Notes: generated from the sequence alone by a model not told the origin. 44,587 bases of DNA from Coriobacteriia bacterium (GCA_009783085.1 WRHU01000010.1:1-44587), one strand, 5' to 3'; positions 20,028 through 29,046 are shown, counted from the stretch's first letter. Made by a program: numbers and translations.

Positions 20028-20440
20028 TATTTTGAACCCTTATCCTTAACGCCGATAAGCGAGTTCAAAACTGCACTAACGATGCTAACAATGATCGAGG
20101 CGAGCAATGCGCTAATGAATCCGCCAAGACCAGGTTCAATGTGTATGCCAACGTTAAACAAATTGTTGCCCAACCAAGTCGCAAGATAGAATACGGCAGT
20201 ATTAACAACGAGCGCAAAGAGCCCGAGGGTAAGGCATGAGATAGGCAAGGCAATGGTATGTAGCAAGGGTTTGAGGAACGCATTAAGCAGGGCAAGAATG
20301 CCTGCAAACAAAATATATGAAACAAGCTGTGTTGATTCAGGGCCAATCATATTGACGTCAGGCACAATCCACACAGCAACTGCTACTGCAATCGCCGTAA
20401 CGAACCATATAACTAGTGTACGCATACTTTGCCGACTCAC
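20027..20440 (-). CDS. Phage holin family (PF04020-type) membrane protein
   Basis: 137 residues with four membrane segments. The pattern ILFAGILALLNAFLKPLLHTIALPISCLTLGLFALVVNT is characteristic of the 'mycobacterial 4TMS phage holin' family. Despite the name, most members are housekeeping membrane proteins of unknown role. First gene of a coupled trio with the cell-wall protein and the ABC exporter. Confidence 0.9.
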   Translation of the reverse strand: MSRQSMRTLVIWFVTAIAVAVAVWIVPDVNMIGPESTQLVSYILFAGILALLNAFLKPLLHTIALPISCLTLGLFALVVNTAVFYLATWLGNNLFNVGIHIEPGLGGFISALLASIIVSIVSAVLNSLIGVKDKGSK

Positions 20441-20758
20441 CTCATCTCGTTTGCCTTTGTGTGGCTAGGCCACAGCACCTTTGCGCGGGGCTAGACCACA
20501 GCACCTTTGGACACTAAGACGTTCTCTCGTCTTCTCTATCGTTTTTGGGCCTTTCCTAGCGCCCGCAAGTTTTTTCTATAAAAAAAGCGTTCTCGCTTCT
20601 CTTAACAAATAAAGGGATATTATTATAATGGAATAGAATGTTTTTTTCTATACTTGTTTTTGAAATAGAGGGTTTTGTAGCAAATTATCGGGTAGAGCGA
20701 GAAATAGGTAAGATTTGGTTAAAATGAACGTCTAGTGTGGAAACGATTGGAGCTTACT
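20441..20758. other. Divergent intergenic region
   Basis: 318 bp between the divergent holin-like and rubredoxin genes. Two direct copies of CCACAGCACCTTTG (20468 and 20498 area), then an AT-rich stretch with a candidate hairpin-like AAGCGTTCTCGCTT near 20585. No ORF or RNA gene was recognised. Promoters for both flanking units should lie here. Confidence 0.5.
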
Positions 20759-20914
20759 ATGAGTTATGTATGTGTTCTGTGCGATTATGTGTACGATCCT
20801 GAGGTAGGCGACCCAGAAAACGGCATTCCTGCGGGCACAGCATTTGAGGATTTGCCCGAGGAGTGGACCTGTCCACAATGTGGTGTTGGTGTCGAACAAT
20901 TTGAGGAGCTCTAG
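20759..20914 (+). CDS. Rubredoxin
   Basis: 51 residues. Two iron-binding pairs are visible: [10 protein letters not shown] at residues 5-14 and CPQCGV at 38-43, with [14 protein letters not shown] between, the classical rubredoxin pattern. It binds one Fe in a Cys4 site and carries single electrons, often to rubrerythrin or superoxide reductase in anaerobes, so it suggests an anaerobic or microaerophilic host. The start is ATG 20759. The helicase gene begins 5 bp after its stop, so they are probably on one transcript. Confidence 0.95.
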   Translation: MSYVCVLCDYVYDPEVGDPENGIPAGTAFEDLPEEWTCPQCGVGVEQFEEL

Positions 20915-20919
20915 GCATT

Positions 20920-23900
20920 TTGGCAACCTATCTTGGGCTTGAACTCGACAACTTGCCAAATGAAGAACAGCGCGAAGCTATTGAAACCATCGACGGACCA
21001 GTCTTGGTGGTGGCTGGTCCCGGCACGGGTAAAACGCAGCTCTTAAGTTTGCGGGTTGCCAATATCTTGCAACAGCGCGACGTAAGCCCGCGCAACATTT
21101 TATGTCTTACGTTTACCAGCGCGGGCGCAGAGGCCATGACCAAACGCCTCACCCGTCTTATTGGGCGCGATGCCCTTGGCGTGCAAGTGGCAACCTTTCA
21201 TAGCTTTGCAACAGAGCTTGCTCAGCGTTTTCCCGAATACTTTGGGCGGGGCAATCTTGACGCTGCCTTGACTAATCTTCAGGCAAAGATGCTGCTGTGT
21301 GATTTGCTTAAAAATCTCCCCGAGCGCGACCCTTTATATCAACGGCCCTTGGCTGGCGTGCCGGGAAACTTAGACGACGTACATACGCTTATATCAACGA
21401 TAAAAAAATCTGGACTTACGCCCGATGAGCTCCGTGCCATCGCTGAGCAAAACCTTGCCTTTTTTGACTACATTGAGCAACAAGGTGAGCTCATTGAGCT
21501 AATGAGCGATGCCTTGCAGGGTGGCAAAGACAAGTATCGCAAACTCGACGAATTGTCTGGAGCAATCGCTCGGATAGTTGACGGCGCACCAGTGGAGCTT
21601 ACAGCACCTCTGATTGAAACCCCAGGCATCTACATAAGCTACGCACGCTATCTTGCTTCGGTATTTGCTCGCGCTGAACTTTATGATGCTGACGGCAAAA
21701 CAACTAATTTTTCTGAGCTGCGCGACAAGCTCTTTACGGCAGGCGGCAAAACAGGCCCTCGCGTGTTCAAAGACCGTGTTCGCTGCGAACGTCTGCTTTC
21801 TGCCCTTTGCATCTACCAAGCCTATCGAGAGCACCTTGCCGAGAACGGCTTGTATGATTTTGACGACATGATTTTAGATGCCATAGCAGCTCTTGAGCAA
21901 CACGACGAGCTGCGCGCGACTCTTCAGGAGCAATATCAGTATGTGCTCGTTGATGAATTTCAAGATACCAACGGAGCGCAGATGCGGCTTCTTGATTTGT
22001 TGGTGGGGCAAGGAGAGGTCGAGGCACCCAATATCCTTGTTGTTGGCGATGATGACCAAGCCATCTATCGTTTTCAGGGTGCCAGCGTTGAATACCTTAA
22101 TGCGTTTGAGAAGCATTATCAAAACACCAAGCGCATTGTGCTTAAAACGAACTATCGCTCAACGCCAACGCTTGTAAAGCTCGGACAAAAACTCGCTACG
22201 CAAATTGAAAATCGTTCCTCGGCAAGCGTATACGAAAAACAGCTCACCGCTCACAGCGATGAAGGGGAGCAGCTCAGCTTTACGGCGCGGGCTTATCCCA
22301 ACCCTGAGCTTCAGTATTTTGACGTTGCTCGCGCTATTCGTGAACGCATTGACGCTGGTTTTATGGCGGCATCGGCCCACCCCGGCGAGGAAATCGCCGT
22401 TATCGCCCGCAACCATCGCGGCCTGCGAGGGCTTATCCCCTATCTCAAGCACTTTGATGTGCCCTATAGCTACGAAATCTCTGCCTCGGTGGCGCAAATT
22501 GAATCCCTGCAAACACTGCTTGTGCTCATGCGTTTTTGTGCTGCGCATGGAGCTGGTTTGTTTGAACATGCTGAGGCCTGTGTGCCTGCCCTGCTTGCTG
22601 CACCTGAGTTTGGGCTTAAGCCAGAAACCTATTTTGCCTTTGCCGTTGAGGTGCGCGAAAAACATTTGGGCTGGCTTGAAGCTCTTAAGGCCCATTCCAA
22701 TAAGCAACTCAACAACTTTTATGCGTGGCTTTGCGAGGTATCTCAGCACTCAATAAACAGCTCGGCTCGTACGGCTCTTTTTGAACTGATAAAACCTCTG
22801 CGCTCCTATTATGAGCAGCAAACTGATGAGAACCTTTTTAGCGTTATCGAGTTCAATTATGGCGTGCGTGCTTTGCTTGATTTTGTGGAAGGTGAGCAGG
22901 AGGCTTCGCGCACGCTCACCAATGCTCCCCTGCGTCTTGCCGAGGTGGTGGAGCTTTTTGACGAAACGCAGCGTTTTAGAGCAGACATTAACGTCAAAGT
23001 TCCCGTTGGTCGACCCGATGCCATTACGCTTACCACGGCACACAGCTCAAAGGGTTTGGAATATGACCTCGTTTATTTGATAGATGCTGACGATAAAACT
23101 TGGCACACAAGAAGTTTAGAAAGCAAGTTTTTGAGTCAAAATATGCTCTTTGCCGAGTCTGGCGACCTTGACGACGACCGTCGCCTTTTGTTTGTTGCTG
23201 CTACACGTGCGCGCTCCTACCTTGAGCTTTCTTACAGTGCCGCCGAGCCCGTTCGTGAGCTTATTGGAGAGGTCGAACTTGACGAATGTGAGCCCGATGC
23301 TTTTGTAGTTGCCGAACAATCGCAACACCACTGGGAGGACGATTACTATCCTCAAAATGAGGGGCTTATTGCGCTTGCAGAGCCCTTGCGCGCTCGTCAA
23401 AAAATGTCTGCGTCGTTTCTCAATAGTTTTGTTAATTGGAAAAATGCCGAAGCCGATGAGGGTAGCGGGGGTGCGTTTTTTAGAGATCGCATTCTCGGCT
23501 TGCCTTCTCCACCCAGCTCTGCCCTTGAGTTTGGAACCTTGGTTCACGACTTTTTAGAGAAGTATCTTGCCGAGGTGGTGCGGGCACAAAGCACCACGGT
23601 TGAGGAGTTAGTTGCAAGGTATCGTGCAGAAATTGACTGGCTTGATTTTGAGGAGTCCGATAAGGCACACATGCACGAGCGTTTTGAGGGTGTTGTAACA
23701 GAGTTTTTGCCCAAAATGCTTGCGTTTATGGGGTTTGGCGAGGGTTCTGGGCTGGAAGGTTCCAGAGATGCTGCTTCTGCAATTAAAACCGAGTTGTGGG
23801 TAAAGGCACTGGTTGAAAACATACCGCTCGTGGGCAAATGTGACGTACTTATTTGCGACGAGGCAACGCGCACTATCAAGATTTTTGACTACAAAACAGG

Positions 23901-24330
23901 CAACCCAGATAACGCTGATTTTGGAGCAGGATATCACCGGCAGCTTCAGTTCTATAAACTTCTTATCGAGAACTCGTCTGACTTTAAGGGTTGGACGGTA
24001 CTTGGTGGCGCAGACCTTTTTGTTGAGCCGTCTAAAAAACAGGACAATACGGTAGTCGAGCCGCAGTTCTTTACCGTTGACGAAGCAGAGCTTGAACACC
24101 TGTCTTTGCTCATGCAGGCGGTTTGGTATCGTGTTCAAAACAATCTGTTTGATGTATCTGACTTTACTACCTCTGAGCAGTGGGAGCACATGCGAGCAAA
24201 TTGCGTTTACAAAAGCAACAGTGGTGGGCACAAGGCAGGAGATGCCAAAGAACCCACCGCCGCTGATATTCAGCCAGTTTTTGAGCAATGGCTCATCGAA
24301 ACGTGGCAGCAACGTACCTCAAAAAACTAG
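20920..24330 (+). CDS. UvrD/PcrA-like helicase with C-terminal RecB-like nuclease
   Basis: 1136 residues. Superfamily 1 helicase motifs: GPGTGKTQ (Walker A), VDEFQDTNGAQ, GDDDQAIYRFQGA, LKTNYRSTP, TAHSSKGLEYDLVYL and VAATRARSYL. After about residue 860 comes a PD-(D/E)XK nuclease with LEFGTLVHDFLEKYL, the GKCDVLICDEA motif, IKIFDYKTGNP and QLQFYKLL, matching the catalytic RecB/AddB-type core. This fusion fits a single-chain helicase-nuclease for double-strand-break repair or DNA end processing. The start is TTG at 20920, six bases after the rubredoxin stop, with GGAG 11 nt upstream inside that gene. Confidence 0.93.
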   Translation: MATYLGLELDNLPNEEQREAIETIDGPVLVVAGPGTGKTQLLSLRVANILQQRDVSPRNILCLTFTSAGAEAMTKRLTRLIGRDALGVQVATFHSFATELAQRFPEYFGRGNLDAALTNLQAKMLLCDLLKNLPERDPLYQRPLAGVPGNLDDVHTLISTIKKSGLTPDELRAIAEQNLAFFDYIEQQGELIELMSDALQGGKDKYRKLDELSGAIARIVDGAPVELTAPLIETPGIYISYARYLASVFARAELYDADGKTTNFSELRDKLFTAGGKTGPRVFKDRVRCERLLSALCIYQAYREHLAENGLYDFDDMILDAIAALEQHDELRATLQEQYQYVLVDEFQDTNGAQMRLLDLLVGQGEVEAPNILVVGDDDQAIYRFQGASVEYLNAFEKHYQNTKRIVLKTNYRSTPTLVKLGQKLATQIENRSSASVYEKQLTAHSDEGEQLSFTARAYPNPELQYFDVARAIRERIDAGFMAASAHPGEEIAVIARNHRGLRGLIPYLKHFDVPYSYEISASVAQIESLQTLLVLMRFCAAHGAGLFEHAEACVPALLAAPEFGLKPETYFAFAVEVREKHLGWLEALKAHSNKQLNNFYAWLCEVSQHSINSSARTALFELIKPLRSYYEQQTDENLFSVIEFNYGVRALLDFVEGEQEASRTLTNAPLRLAEVVELFDETQRFRADINVKVPVGRPDAITLTTAHSSKGLEYDLVYLIDADDKTWHTRSLESKFLSQNMLFAESGDLDDDRRLLFVAATRARSYLELSYSAAEPVRELIGEVELDECEPDAFVVAEQSQHHWEDDYYPQNEGLIALAEPLRARQKMSASFLNSFVNWKNAEADEGSGGAFFRDRILGLPSPPSSALEFGTLVHDFLEKYLAEVVRAQSTTVEELVARYRAEIDWLDFEESDKAHMHERFEGVVTEFLPKMLAFMGFGEGSGLEGSRDAASAIKTELWVKALVENIPLVGKCDVLICDEATRTIKIFDYKTGNPDNADFGAGYHRQLQFYKLLIENSSDFKGWTVLGGADLFVEPSKKQDNTVVEPQFFTVDEAELEHLSLLMQAVWYRVQNNLFDVSDFTTSEQWEHMRANCVYKSNSGGHKAGDAKEPTAADIQPVFEQWLIETWQQRTSKN

Positions 24331-24351
24331 CTAGCATTAAAAGCTTTAAGC

Positions 24352-24386
24352 AGCAGGCGGCGCTTCCTTTGGAAGCGCCGCCTGCT
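24352..24386. terminator. Perfect hairpin between convergent genes
   Basis: A 16 bp perfect stem (AGCAGGCGGCGCTTCC and its complement) with a TTT loop lies between the convergent helicase and hom genes. There is no clear T tail on either side, so it may be a weak bidirectional terminator or an mRNA-end stabiliser. Confidence 0.75.
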
Positions 24387-24444
24387 TAAGCTACACCTAA
24401 AACTCCTTAGCTCATACTCATTTTTTGCCAGCTGTCCAGCTCGT

Positions 24445-25743
24445 TTAATCCTCAATACGGATAAACACCGGAGCGCTCGCGAGCACGCCTGCAGCCTCAA
24501 TGCCCGCAAGCGTTGCCTGAATATCTTTCTCGCGCGTGGGGTGCGTTACGTAAATCAACTGAGCAGTGCCATCCTGAGCGTCATCTTGCACCATAGATTT
24601 AATGGAAACATTGTTATCAGCAAAAACCTGTGCCGTTGCTGCAACCACACCTGCTTTGTCGGGCACCGGCAGACGCAGATAATAGCCACACACAACGTCA
24701 TCAAGCGGTTTAAGCGGAGCGTCTTCTGTACCAAAACGAATGAAGGGACGCGTAATGTCATAGGTCAAACGCTGCGCAACCTCGATAAGGTCACCCACCA
24801 CCGCAGAGGCAGCTGGACCTGAGCCTGCACCTGCACCGTAGAACATGGTGTCGCCCACGGCATCTCCCACCACAAAAATAGCGTTCATAACCCCATTGAC
24901 CGATGCCAACGCATGGTCTGCGGGCAGCATAGTGGGGTGAACGCGCATGTCTATACCCTCAGGCGTGCGGTTTGCAATGCCGAGCAGCTTGATAACCTTG
25001 CCCATGGCCTTGGCGTTTTCGAGGTCAACGGGCGAAAGCTCCGTAATGCCCTCGGTGGGCACTTGGTCAAGAATAACCTCAGTATTGTAAGCAAGCGTGG
25101 TGAGAATGGCGATTTTTGCCGCCGCATCTGCGCCCTCAACATCGGCAGAGGGGTTTGCCTCGGCAAAGCCTTTATCCTGCGCCTCTTTGAGTGCGGTGTC
25201 GTAGTCAAGCCCGCTTTCTCCCATACGAGTGAGCATATAGTTAGTGGTGCCGTTGACAATGCCCATAACGCTTTCTATGCGATTGCCAATAAGCGAGTTG
25301 CGGAGCGCACCAATGATGGGAATGCCACCGCCAACCGAAGCCTCAAAAGCAACCTCAAGCCCCTTTGAGCCTGCTAGCGCTAAAAGCTCATGGCCGCTCG
25401 TAGCCATAATTGCCTTGTTGGCAGTAACCACACGTTTGCCTGCCTCAACAGCAGCAAAAATGAACTCTTTGGCAATGCCCGTGCCGCCCACCAGCTCAAT
25501 GATGATATCAACGTCAGGGTTGTTAATGACGTTGTATCCGTCGGTTGAGAAAATGTCGGTTATGCCGAGCCGCTCAGCTTCTGCAGGATCGCTTGAGGCG
25601 GCGGCGATGAGCTGGATATCAACGCCTTGGTCGCGCAGGAAGTCATCGTGGTGTTCTTGCAGAATCTTAACCACGCCGCCGCCGACCGTACCTAAACCAA
25701 TAATGCCAACCTTAACTGGCTTAATTTCTATCTGCTGTGACAT
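24445..25743 (-). CDS. hom: Homoserine dehydrogenase
   Basis: 432 residues. It reduces aspartate semialdehyde to homoserine with NAD(P)H, leading to Thr and Met. The Rossmann motif is VGIIGLGTVGGGVV; VTANKAIMATSGHEL and EASVGGGIPIIGALRNSL contain family landmarks; GIVNGTTNYMLTRM and ANPSADVEGADAAAKIAIL complete the catalytic domain. The C-terminal 85 residues are an ACT domain (GVVAATAQVFADNNVSIKSM), suggesting feedback control by Thr. A GAAAGGACT site precedes the start. lysA lies 230 bp upstream on the same strand. Confidence 0.96.
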   Translation of the reverse strand: MSQQIEIKPVKVGIIGLGTVGGGVVKILQEHHDDFLRDQGVDIQLIAAASSDPAEAERLGITDIFSTDGYNVINNPDVDIIIELVGGTGIAKEFIFAAVEAGKRVVTANKAIMATSGHELLALAGSKGLEVAFEASVGGGIPIIGALRNSLIGNRIESVMGIVNGTTNYMLTRMGESGLDYDTALKEAQDKGFAEANPSADVEGADAAAKIAILTTLAYNTEVILDQVPTEGITELSPVDLENAKAMGKVIKLLGIANRTPEGIDMRVHPTMLPADHALASVNGVMNAIFVVGDAVGDTMFYGAGAGSGPAASAVVGDLIEVAQRLTYDITRPFIRFGTEDAPLKPLDDVVCGYYLRLPVPDKAGVVAATAQVFADNNVSIKSMVQDDAQDGTAQLIYVTHPTREKDIQATLAGIEAAGVLASAPVFIRIED

Positions 25744-25778
25744 AGCAGTCCTTTCTCTTGCTTCTGTTCCCTGGTGCC

Positions 25779-25927
25779 GTCATTGCGGGCCTCACCTTAC
25801 GTCATTGCGGGCCTCACCTTACGTCATTGCGGGCCTCACCTTACGTCATTGCGAGCTTGACCCGCAATCTTACCGTGCTTCATTGCGAGTAACGGGCTTT
25901 AGGATTGCGGATCAAGTCCGCAATGAC
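25779..25927. repeat. REP-like tandem and palindromic repeats between lysA and hom
   Basis: Three identical 22 bp units beginning GTCATTGCGGGCCTCACC (25779, 25801, 25823) are followed by a diverged fourth unit. The block ends in the family 2 palindrome ATTGCGGATCAAGTCCGCAAT (25904-25924), also found at 6114 and 29004. Confidence 0.9.
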
Positions 25928-25972
25928 CTGCCCTCTGTATATCCCGCAATCTTGCTCTCTATCCATAAAGTG

Positions 25973-27334
25973 CTAAAAAATATCACAATTTAGTAAATCA
26001 TCGTAGGTTTCCCGACGCACTACCAAACGCTCGCTCCCATCACGCACAAAGTACACCGCCGGACGCACCTGCTTATTGTAGTTGCTTGCCATAGTATAGC
26101 AATACGCACCCGTGCCAAGAACACAAACAACGTCGCCCACCTCAGGGGTTTGAAGCGAAGTGTCAATGGCAACCACGTCGCCACTCTCACAATGCTTGCC
26201 TGCCAAGGTAACCACACAATCGCGTGGCTCATTTGCCTTGTTGGCAACCACTGCCTCGTAATGGGCATCATACAAAGCCGTACGAATGTTGTCAGTCATG
26301 CCTCCGTCAATGGCAACGTAGGTGCGAATCTCGGGCAAATCCTTGATGTTGCCCACTGTGTAGAGGGTAACTCCCGCATTTGCCACCACCGAACGACCCG
26401 GCTCAACAAACAGGCGGGGCAAACTCAAGCCTCGTATCTTGCAATGCTCTTTGAGTGCCGTGGTAATGCAGGCAACAAAATCCTCAATGCTTGCGGGTTC
26501 GTCCTCGGGCGCATAAGCAATGCCAAGTCCGCCGCCCAAGTCAAACTCCTCAAGCTCAATGCCGTGTTCATCATACAGCTCAGCCATAAACTTCATCATA
26601 ACGTCAATGGTGCTTTCAAAAGAAGTGAGCGAGAAAATCTGTGAGCCAATGTGAACGTGCAAGCCTTTGAGCTCAACATTCGCAAGTTCCATCGCCCGCA
26701 AAACTGCCTTTTTAGCCGCACCATCGGTTATGCCAAAGCCAAACTTTGAATCCTCGGCACCTGTGACAATAAACTCATGCGTGTCAGCCACAATGCCTGG
26801 TTTTATCCGCAGAAAAATGTTTTGTACTACATTGCGCTCGGCTGCCAGATTGTTAACGCGCTCAAGCTCCTCAAAAGAATCAACGGCAATGCGCCCCACA
26901 CCAGCTGCCAGTGCCTCAACAAGCTCACTCGGCGTTTTGTTGCTACCGTGGGCAATGATGTTCTCTGCTGGAAATCCCGCTGCGAGCGCTACATGGAGTT
27001 CTCCCCCGCTGCTCACGTCGAGCCAGCATTTTTCCCCATTGACGAGCTTAGCCATAGCACGCGCAAGAAAGGCCTTGCCCGCAAAAACTACCTCAGCCTC
27101 AATGTCGCTTTGCGCAAAGGCCGTGCGATAGCTGCGCAGTTGTGAGCGCACGTGATCCTCATCCATAACGTAAGCCGCTGTGCCGTTTTTACGAGCAAGC
27201 TCTACGAGGTCAACACCACCAACGCACAGGTTACCACTTTTGTTAACGGCAGCTGTTTGCGGAAGCACCGCACCCAACTCAAGGGTGGTGCGTCCGTCGG
27301 GTTCTTTATTAGGGTCGTGTGCAAGATGAGCCAT
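25973..27334 (-). CDS. lysA: Diaminopimelate decarboxylase
   Basis: 453 residues. It decarboxylates meso-diaminopimelate to lysine with PLP. The PLP lysine lies in VVFAGKAFLARAMAKLV; HIGSQIFSL, EFDLGGGLGIAY and VEPGRSVVANAG carry cofactor and substrate contacts; CESGDVVA supplies the second-subunit Cys. The N terminus is about 30 residues longer than the family norm (HDPNKEPDGRTTLELGAVLP). GGAGG precedes the ATG. With hom it forms an aspartate-family block, though a repeat-filled 230 bp gap separates the two. Confidence 0.96.
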   Translation of the reverse strand: MAHLAHDPNKEPDGRTTLELGAVLPQTAAVNKSGNLCVGGVDLVELARKNGTAAYVMDEDHVRSQLRSYRTAFAQSDIEAEVVFAGKAFLARAMAKLVNGEKCWLDVSSGGELHVALAAGFPAENIIAHGSNKTPSELVEALAAGVGRIAVDSFEELERVNNLAAERNVVQNIFLRIKPGIVADTHEFIVTGAEDSKFGFGITDGAAKKAVLRAMELANVELKGLHVHIGSQIFSLTSFESTIDVMMKFMAELYDEHGIELEEFDLGGGLGIAYAPEDEPASIEDFVACITTALKEHCKIRGLSLPRLFVEPGRSVVANAGVTLYTVGNIKDLPEIRTYVAIDGGMTDNIRTALYDAHYEAVVANKANEPRDCVVTLAGKHCESGDVVAIDTSLQTPEVGDVVCVLGTGAYCYTMASNYNKQVRPAVYFVRDGSERLVVRRETYDDLLNCDIF

Positions 27335-27534
27335 GTTTCCTCCTGTTAATTTTGCTTCTGTTCTTTGGATAGCGGGTGTGTTTGCTGCACAGTGCGCTCA
27401 ACCCGTATGTTTTGTAGGTTCTTTTATCTTACCTCAAGTTGCTCAAAACCGTAAGCGCAACAGACGGCGAGTGGCAAAGAAAAAGAGTGCGGGTCAAGCC
27501 TAACAAAACAAGGTTGAACTTCTAAAACTTAAGA

Positions 27535-27563
27535 TTGCTTTTTGGCTCTTATGCTAGTATAGT
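27535..27563 (+). promoter_or_regulatory. Promoter of the small toxin-like gene
   Basis: A -35 TTGCTT (27535-27540), exact 17 bp spacing and -10 TATAGT (27558-27563). The transcript would begin near 27570 and have a leader of about 60 nt before the ATG. The rest of the gap from lysA (27335-27534) holds nothing I can name. Confidence 0.65.
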
Positions 27564-27586
27564 AATACAAGTGTGATGTTAGTCAG

Positions 27587-27782
27587 GACGGGTTCGCCTC
27601 TATCTGTTATGCAGAAAGGGGGTGAACTTTATGGACACTCAAACGATACTGGCAGTGGCAACGAGCATGCTCATAGCCTTGGCAGCGGTCGGTGAGGTCG
27701 TTTTCAAGTTCTGGCGAGAACGCCAGAGGAGCAAGAAGCGCCCACGTAAGTAGGCGCTTCAAAAACCTCAGGCGAACCCGTC
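27587..27782. repeat. Long-range inverted repeat flanking the small toxin-like gene
   Basis: GACGGGTTCGCCT at 27587-27599 in the mRNA leader is perfectly complementary to AGGCGAACCCGTC at 27770-27782 after the stop codon. The 5' and 3' ends of the mRNA can therefore pair over 13 bp. This is the fold-back arrangement known from hok-like and other type I toxin mRNAs. Confidence 0.9.
27631..27753 (+). CDS. Small hydrophobic peptide, type I toxin-like
   Basis: 40 residues: a short polar start, one membrane helix (ILAVATSMLIALAAVGEVVF) and a strongly basic tail (FKFWRERQRSKKRPRK). The AAGGGGGTGA ribosome site is strong. Size, one helix and charged tail match holin-like or Fst/TxpA-type toxins of type I toxin-antitoxin systems, which depolarise membranes when overproduced. 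Support comes from the surroundings: own promoter, perfect 5'-3' inverted repeat around the gene, and a consensus promoter on the opposite strand just downstream. It lies beside a second (PIN-type) toxin-antitoxin module. I do not recognise the exact family. Confidence 0.75.
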   Translation: MDTQTILAVATSMLIALAAVGEVVFKFWRERQRSKKRPRK

Positions 27783-27814
27783 AGGCTCCACAAAGCCAAA
27801 CTGACGGACATCGC
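27761..27814 (-). ncRNA. Candidate antisense RNA antitoxin
   Basis: On the minus strand a promoter with -35 TTGGAA (27849-27844), 17 bp spacing and -10 TACAAT (27826-27821) would start a transcript near 27814, reading toward the toxin-like gene. It would pass the CCGTCAG/CTGACGG hairpin and GACGGGTTCGCCT and could end at the T5 run at 27765-27761. It would be complementary to the 3' end of the toxin mRNA. The promoter is visible; the RNA and its ends are inferred. Confidence 0.5.
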
Positions 27815-27837
27815 ACGCTTATTGTATCACTTTTTGG

Positions 27838-28302
27838 TCACTTTTCCAAAAAGTCAAACGCCTCATAGCTAAGATTCTTGTGCTCTGCCAAGTATTCAAA
27901 AAACTCGTCTGCATTGAGCGCCCTTATAGACGATAAAGAAAAGTCTTGCTGGTTTCTGGTAATAATAAAGTCAGCTTTTAGGCTCAGTGCTGCTTGGTAC
28001 AAACAGGCGTCCTCCAAATCTGTCCACGTTGATTCGAGGGCAGCGTCAATCTCTTGCTCACCTGACTTAAAAACACGCACACATTTACGCAGCTTTTTGA
28101 GTGCCTGTTTTGCGTCCTCGTTATAACGTGGCTTGCCGCCTTTTGTGAGCAAGTAAAGTAGGTCGTTCATCTGCGCTCCGCTAACCCAAAGTTCTAGCTC
28201 CTTGACGTATCCGAGCAACATAAGTTTGCGGGCGTTTGCAAAGTGTTCCTGCCTTGCAAGCATAAAATCAAGCGCAACATTGGTGTCAAGCACAAGCCTC
28301 AT
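27838..28302 (-). CDS. PIN-domain toxin (VapC-like)
   Basis: 154 residues. PIN ribonuclease features: LVLDTNVALDFML at the N terminus with the first acidic residue Asp5, a central Asp/Glu in TWTDLEDACLYQAAL and the C-terminal ADFIITRNQQDFS. These acidic residues coordinate Mg or Mn for RNA cleavage, often of tRNA. The start codon overlaps the antitoxin stop as ATGA, standard for a co-translated toxin-antitoxin pair. Confidence 0.9.
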   Translation of the reverse strand: MRLVLDTNVALDFMLARQEHFANARKLMLLGYVKELELWVSGAQMNDLLYLLTKGGKPRYNEDAKQALKKLRKCVRVFKSGEQEIDAALESTWTDLEDACLYQAALSLKADFIITRNQQDFSLSSIRALNADEFFEYLAEHKNLSYEAFDFLEK

Positions 28303-28607
28303 TCAAAGTGCCCTTCTGGCACAAGACCTTTTGCGGTAAGGCGCTCCTGCTTTATCTCATCATCGGTCATTGTGGAAAATCTCGTTGAAGCGAGCAGTGG
28401 AATGCTGTCCACAAACGCAAGCGCTTCTTGTATGCTCCTGCTCGACAAGGAGCAAGCCTCCTCATGCAAAGGGAGCTGCTTGTGTTTTATTACGTAGTCA
28501 TACACCTCATTTATAAGCTGGGAGGGGCTTGTTCCTAGCTCATGGAGAATGTGGTTTCCCACTTCCTTTTTGCCCTGCGGCATACGGGCTGTTACCATTG
28601 CGTCCAT
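28299..28607 (-). CDS. RHH-type antitoxin partner of the PIN toxin
   Basis: 102 residues. The N terminus (VTARMPQGKKEVGNHILHELGTSPSQLINEVYDYVI) has the ribbon-helix-helix pattern of RelB/DinJ-like antitoxins: a short beta strand, then two helices. The C-terminal part would bind the toxin. The frame is open upstream, but ATG 28607 with GGAG is preferred because it begins right before the RHH strand. Probably represses its own promoter through the palindrome at 28640-28657. Confidence 0.85.
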   Translation of the reverse strand: MDAMVTARMPQGKKEVGNHILHELGTSPSQLINEVYDYVIKHKQLPLHEEACSLSSRSIQEALAFVDSIPLLASTRFSTMTDDEIKQERLTAKGLVPEGHFE

Positions 28608-28639
28608 GTTTGCTCCAGGTTTCTGCAGGTATTTTGTAC

Positions 28640-28685
28640 TTGTTGTACGTACAACAATTCTATCATACCGTATTGTTTGATGCAA
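28640..28685 (-). promoter_or_regulatory. Promoter and palindromic operator of the PIN module
   Basis: On the minus strand: -35 TTGCAT (28685-28680), 17 bp spacer, -10 TAGAAT (28662-28657), then the perfect 18 bp palindrome TTGTTGTACGTACAACAA (28657-28640) over the expected transcription start. This is the usual position for an antitoxin operator. Confidence 0.8.
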
Positions 28686-28759
28686 ATAAACGCAGAAGGA
28701 ACGGAGTGTTCTTGTTGCATATCCCAAGGCTACGTTCAGCTTGTTGAGTCGTGTTTCTC

Positions 28760-29030
28760 GTATGTCGCACCGAGCTTGTAGTTTGTCGCACCGTGCTTGA
28801 CACGGTGCCTAGGGTTGCGCTTGTGTATTGGGCAGTGTGTTGCCCAGAAAATACGTGCACAAGCTTTCAGGACAACACACGTAACTAATCTACAGCTCTC
28901 CCACTAGACCCCGCATCAAGTGCGGTGCGACATACCGTCAAGTGCGGTGCGACATACCGTCAAGCGTGGGGTGACATACCGTCAAGTGCGGGGTGACATA
29001 AAGATTGCGGGTCAGGCCCGCAATGACGTG
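28760..29030. repeat. REP-like repeats between the PIN module and argS
   Basis: The gap from 28608 to 29046 has no gene past the promoter. It holds a GTCGCACCG/CACGGTG palindrome near 28785-28808, a family 1 block (CCCACTAGACCCCGCATCAA near 28901), three or four tandem TGCGACATACCGTCAAG units, and a family 2 palindrome (ATTGCGGGTCAGGCCCGCAAT, 29004-29024). Confidence 0.85.
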
Positions 29031-29046
29031 AGAGTTGGTGTGGCGT

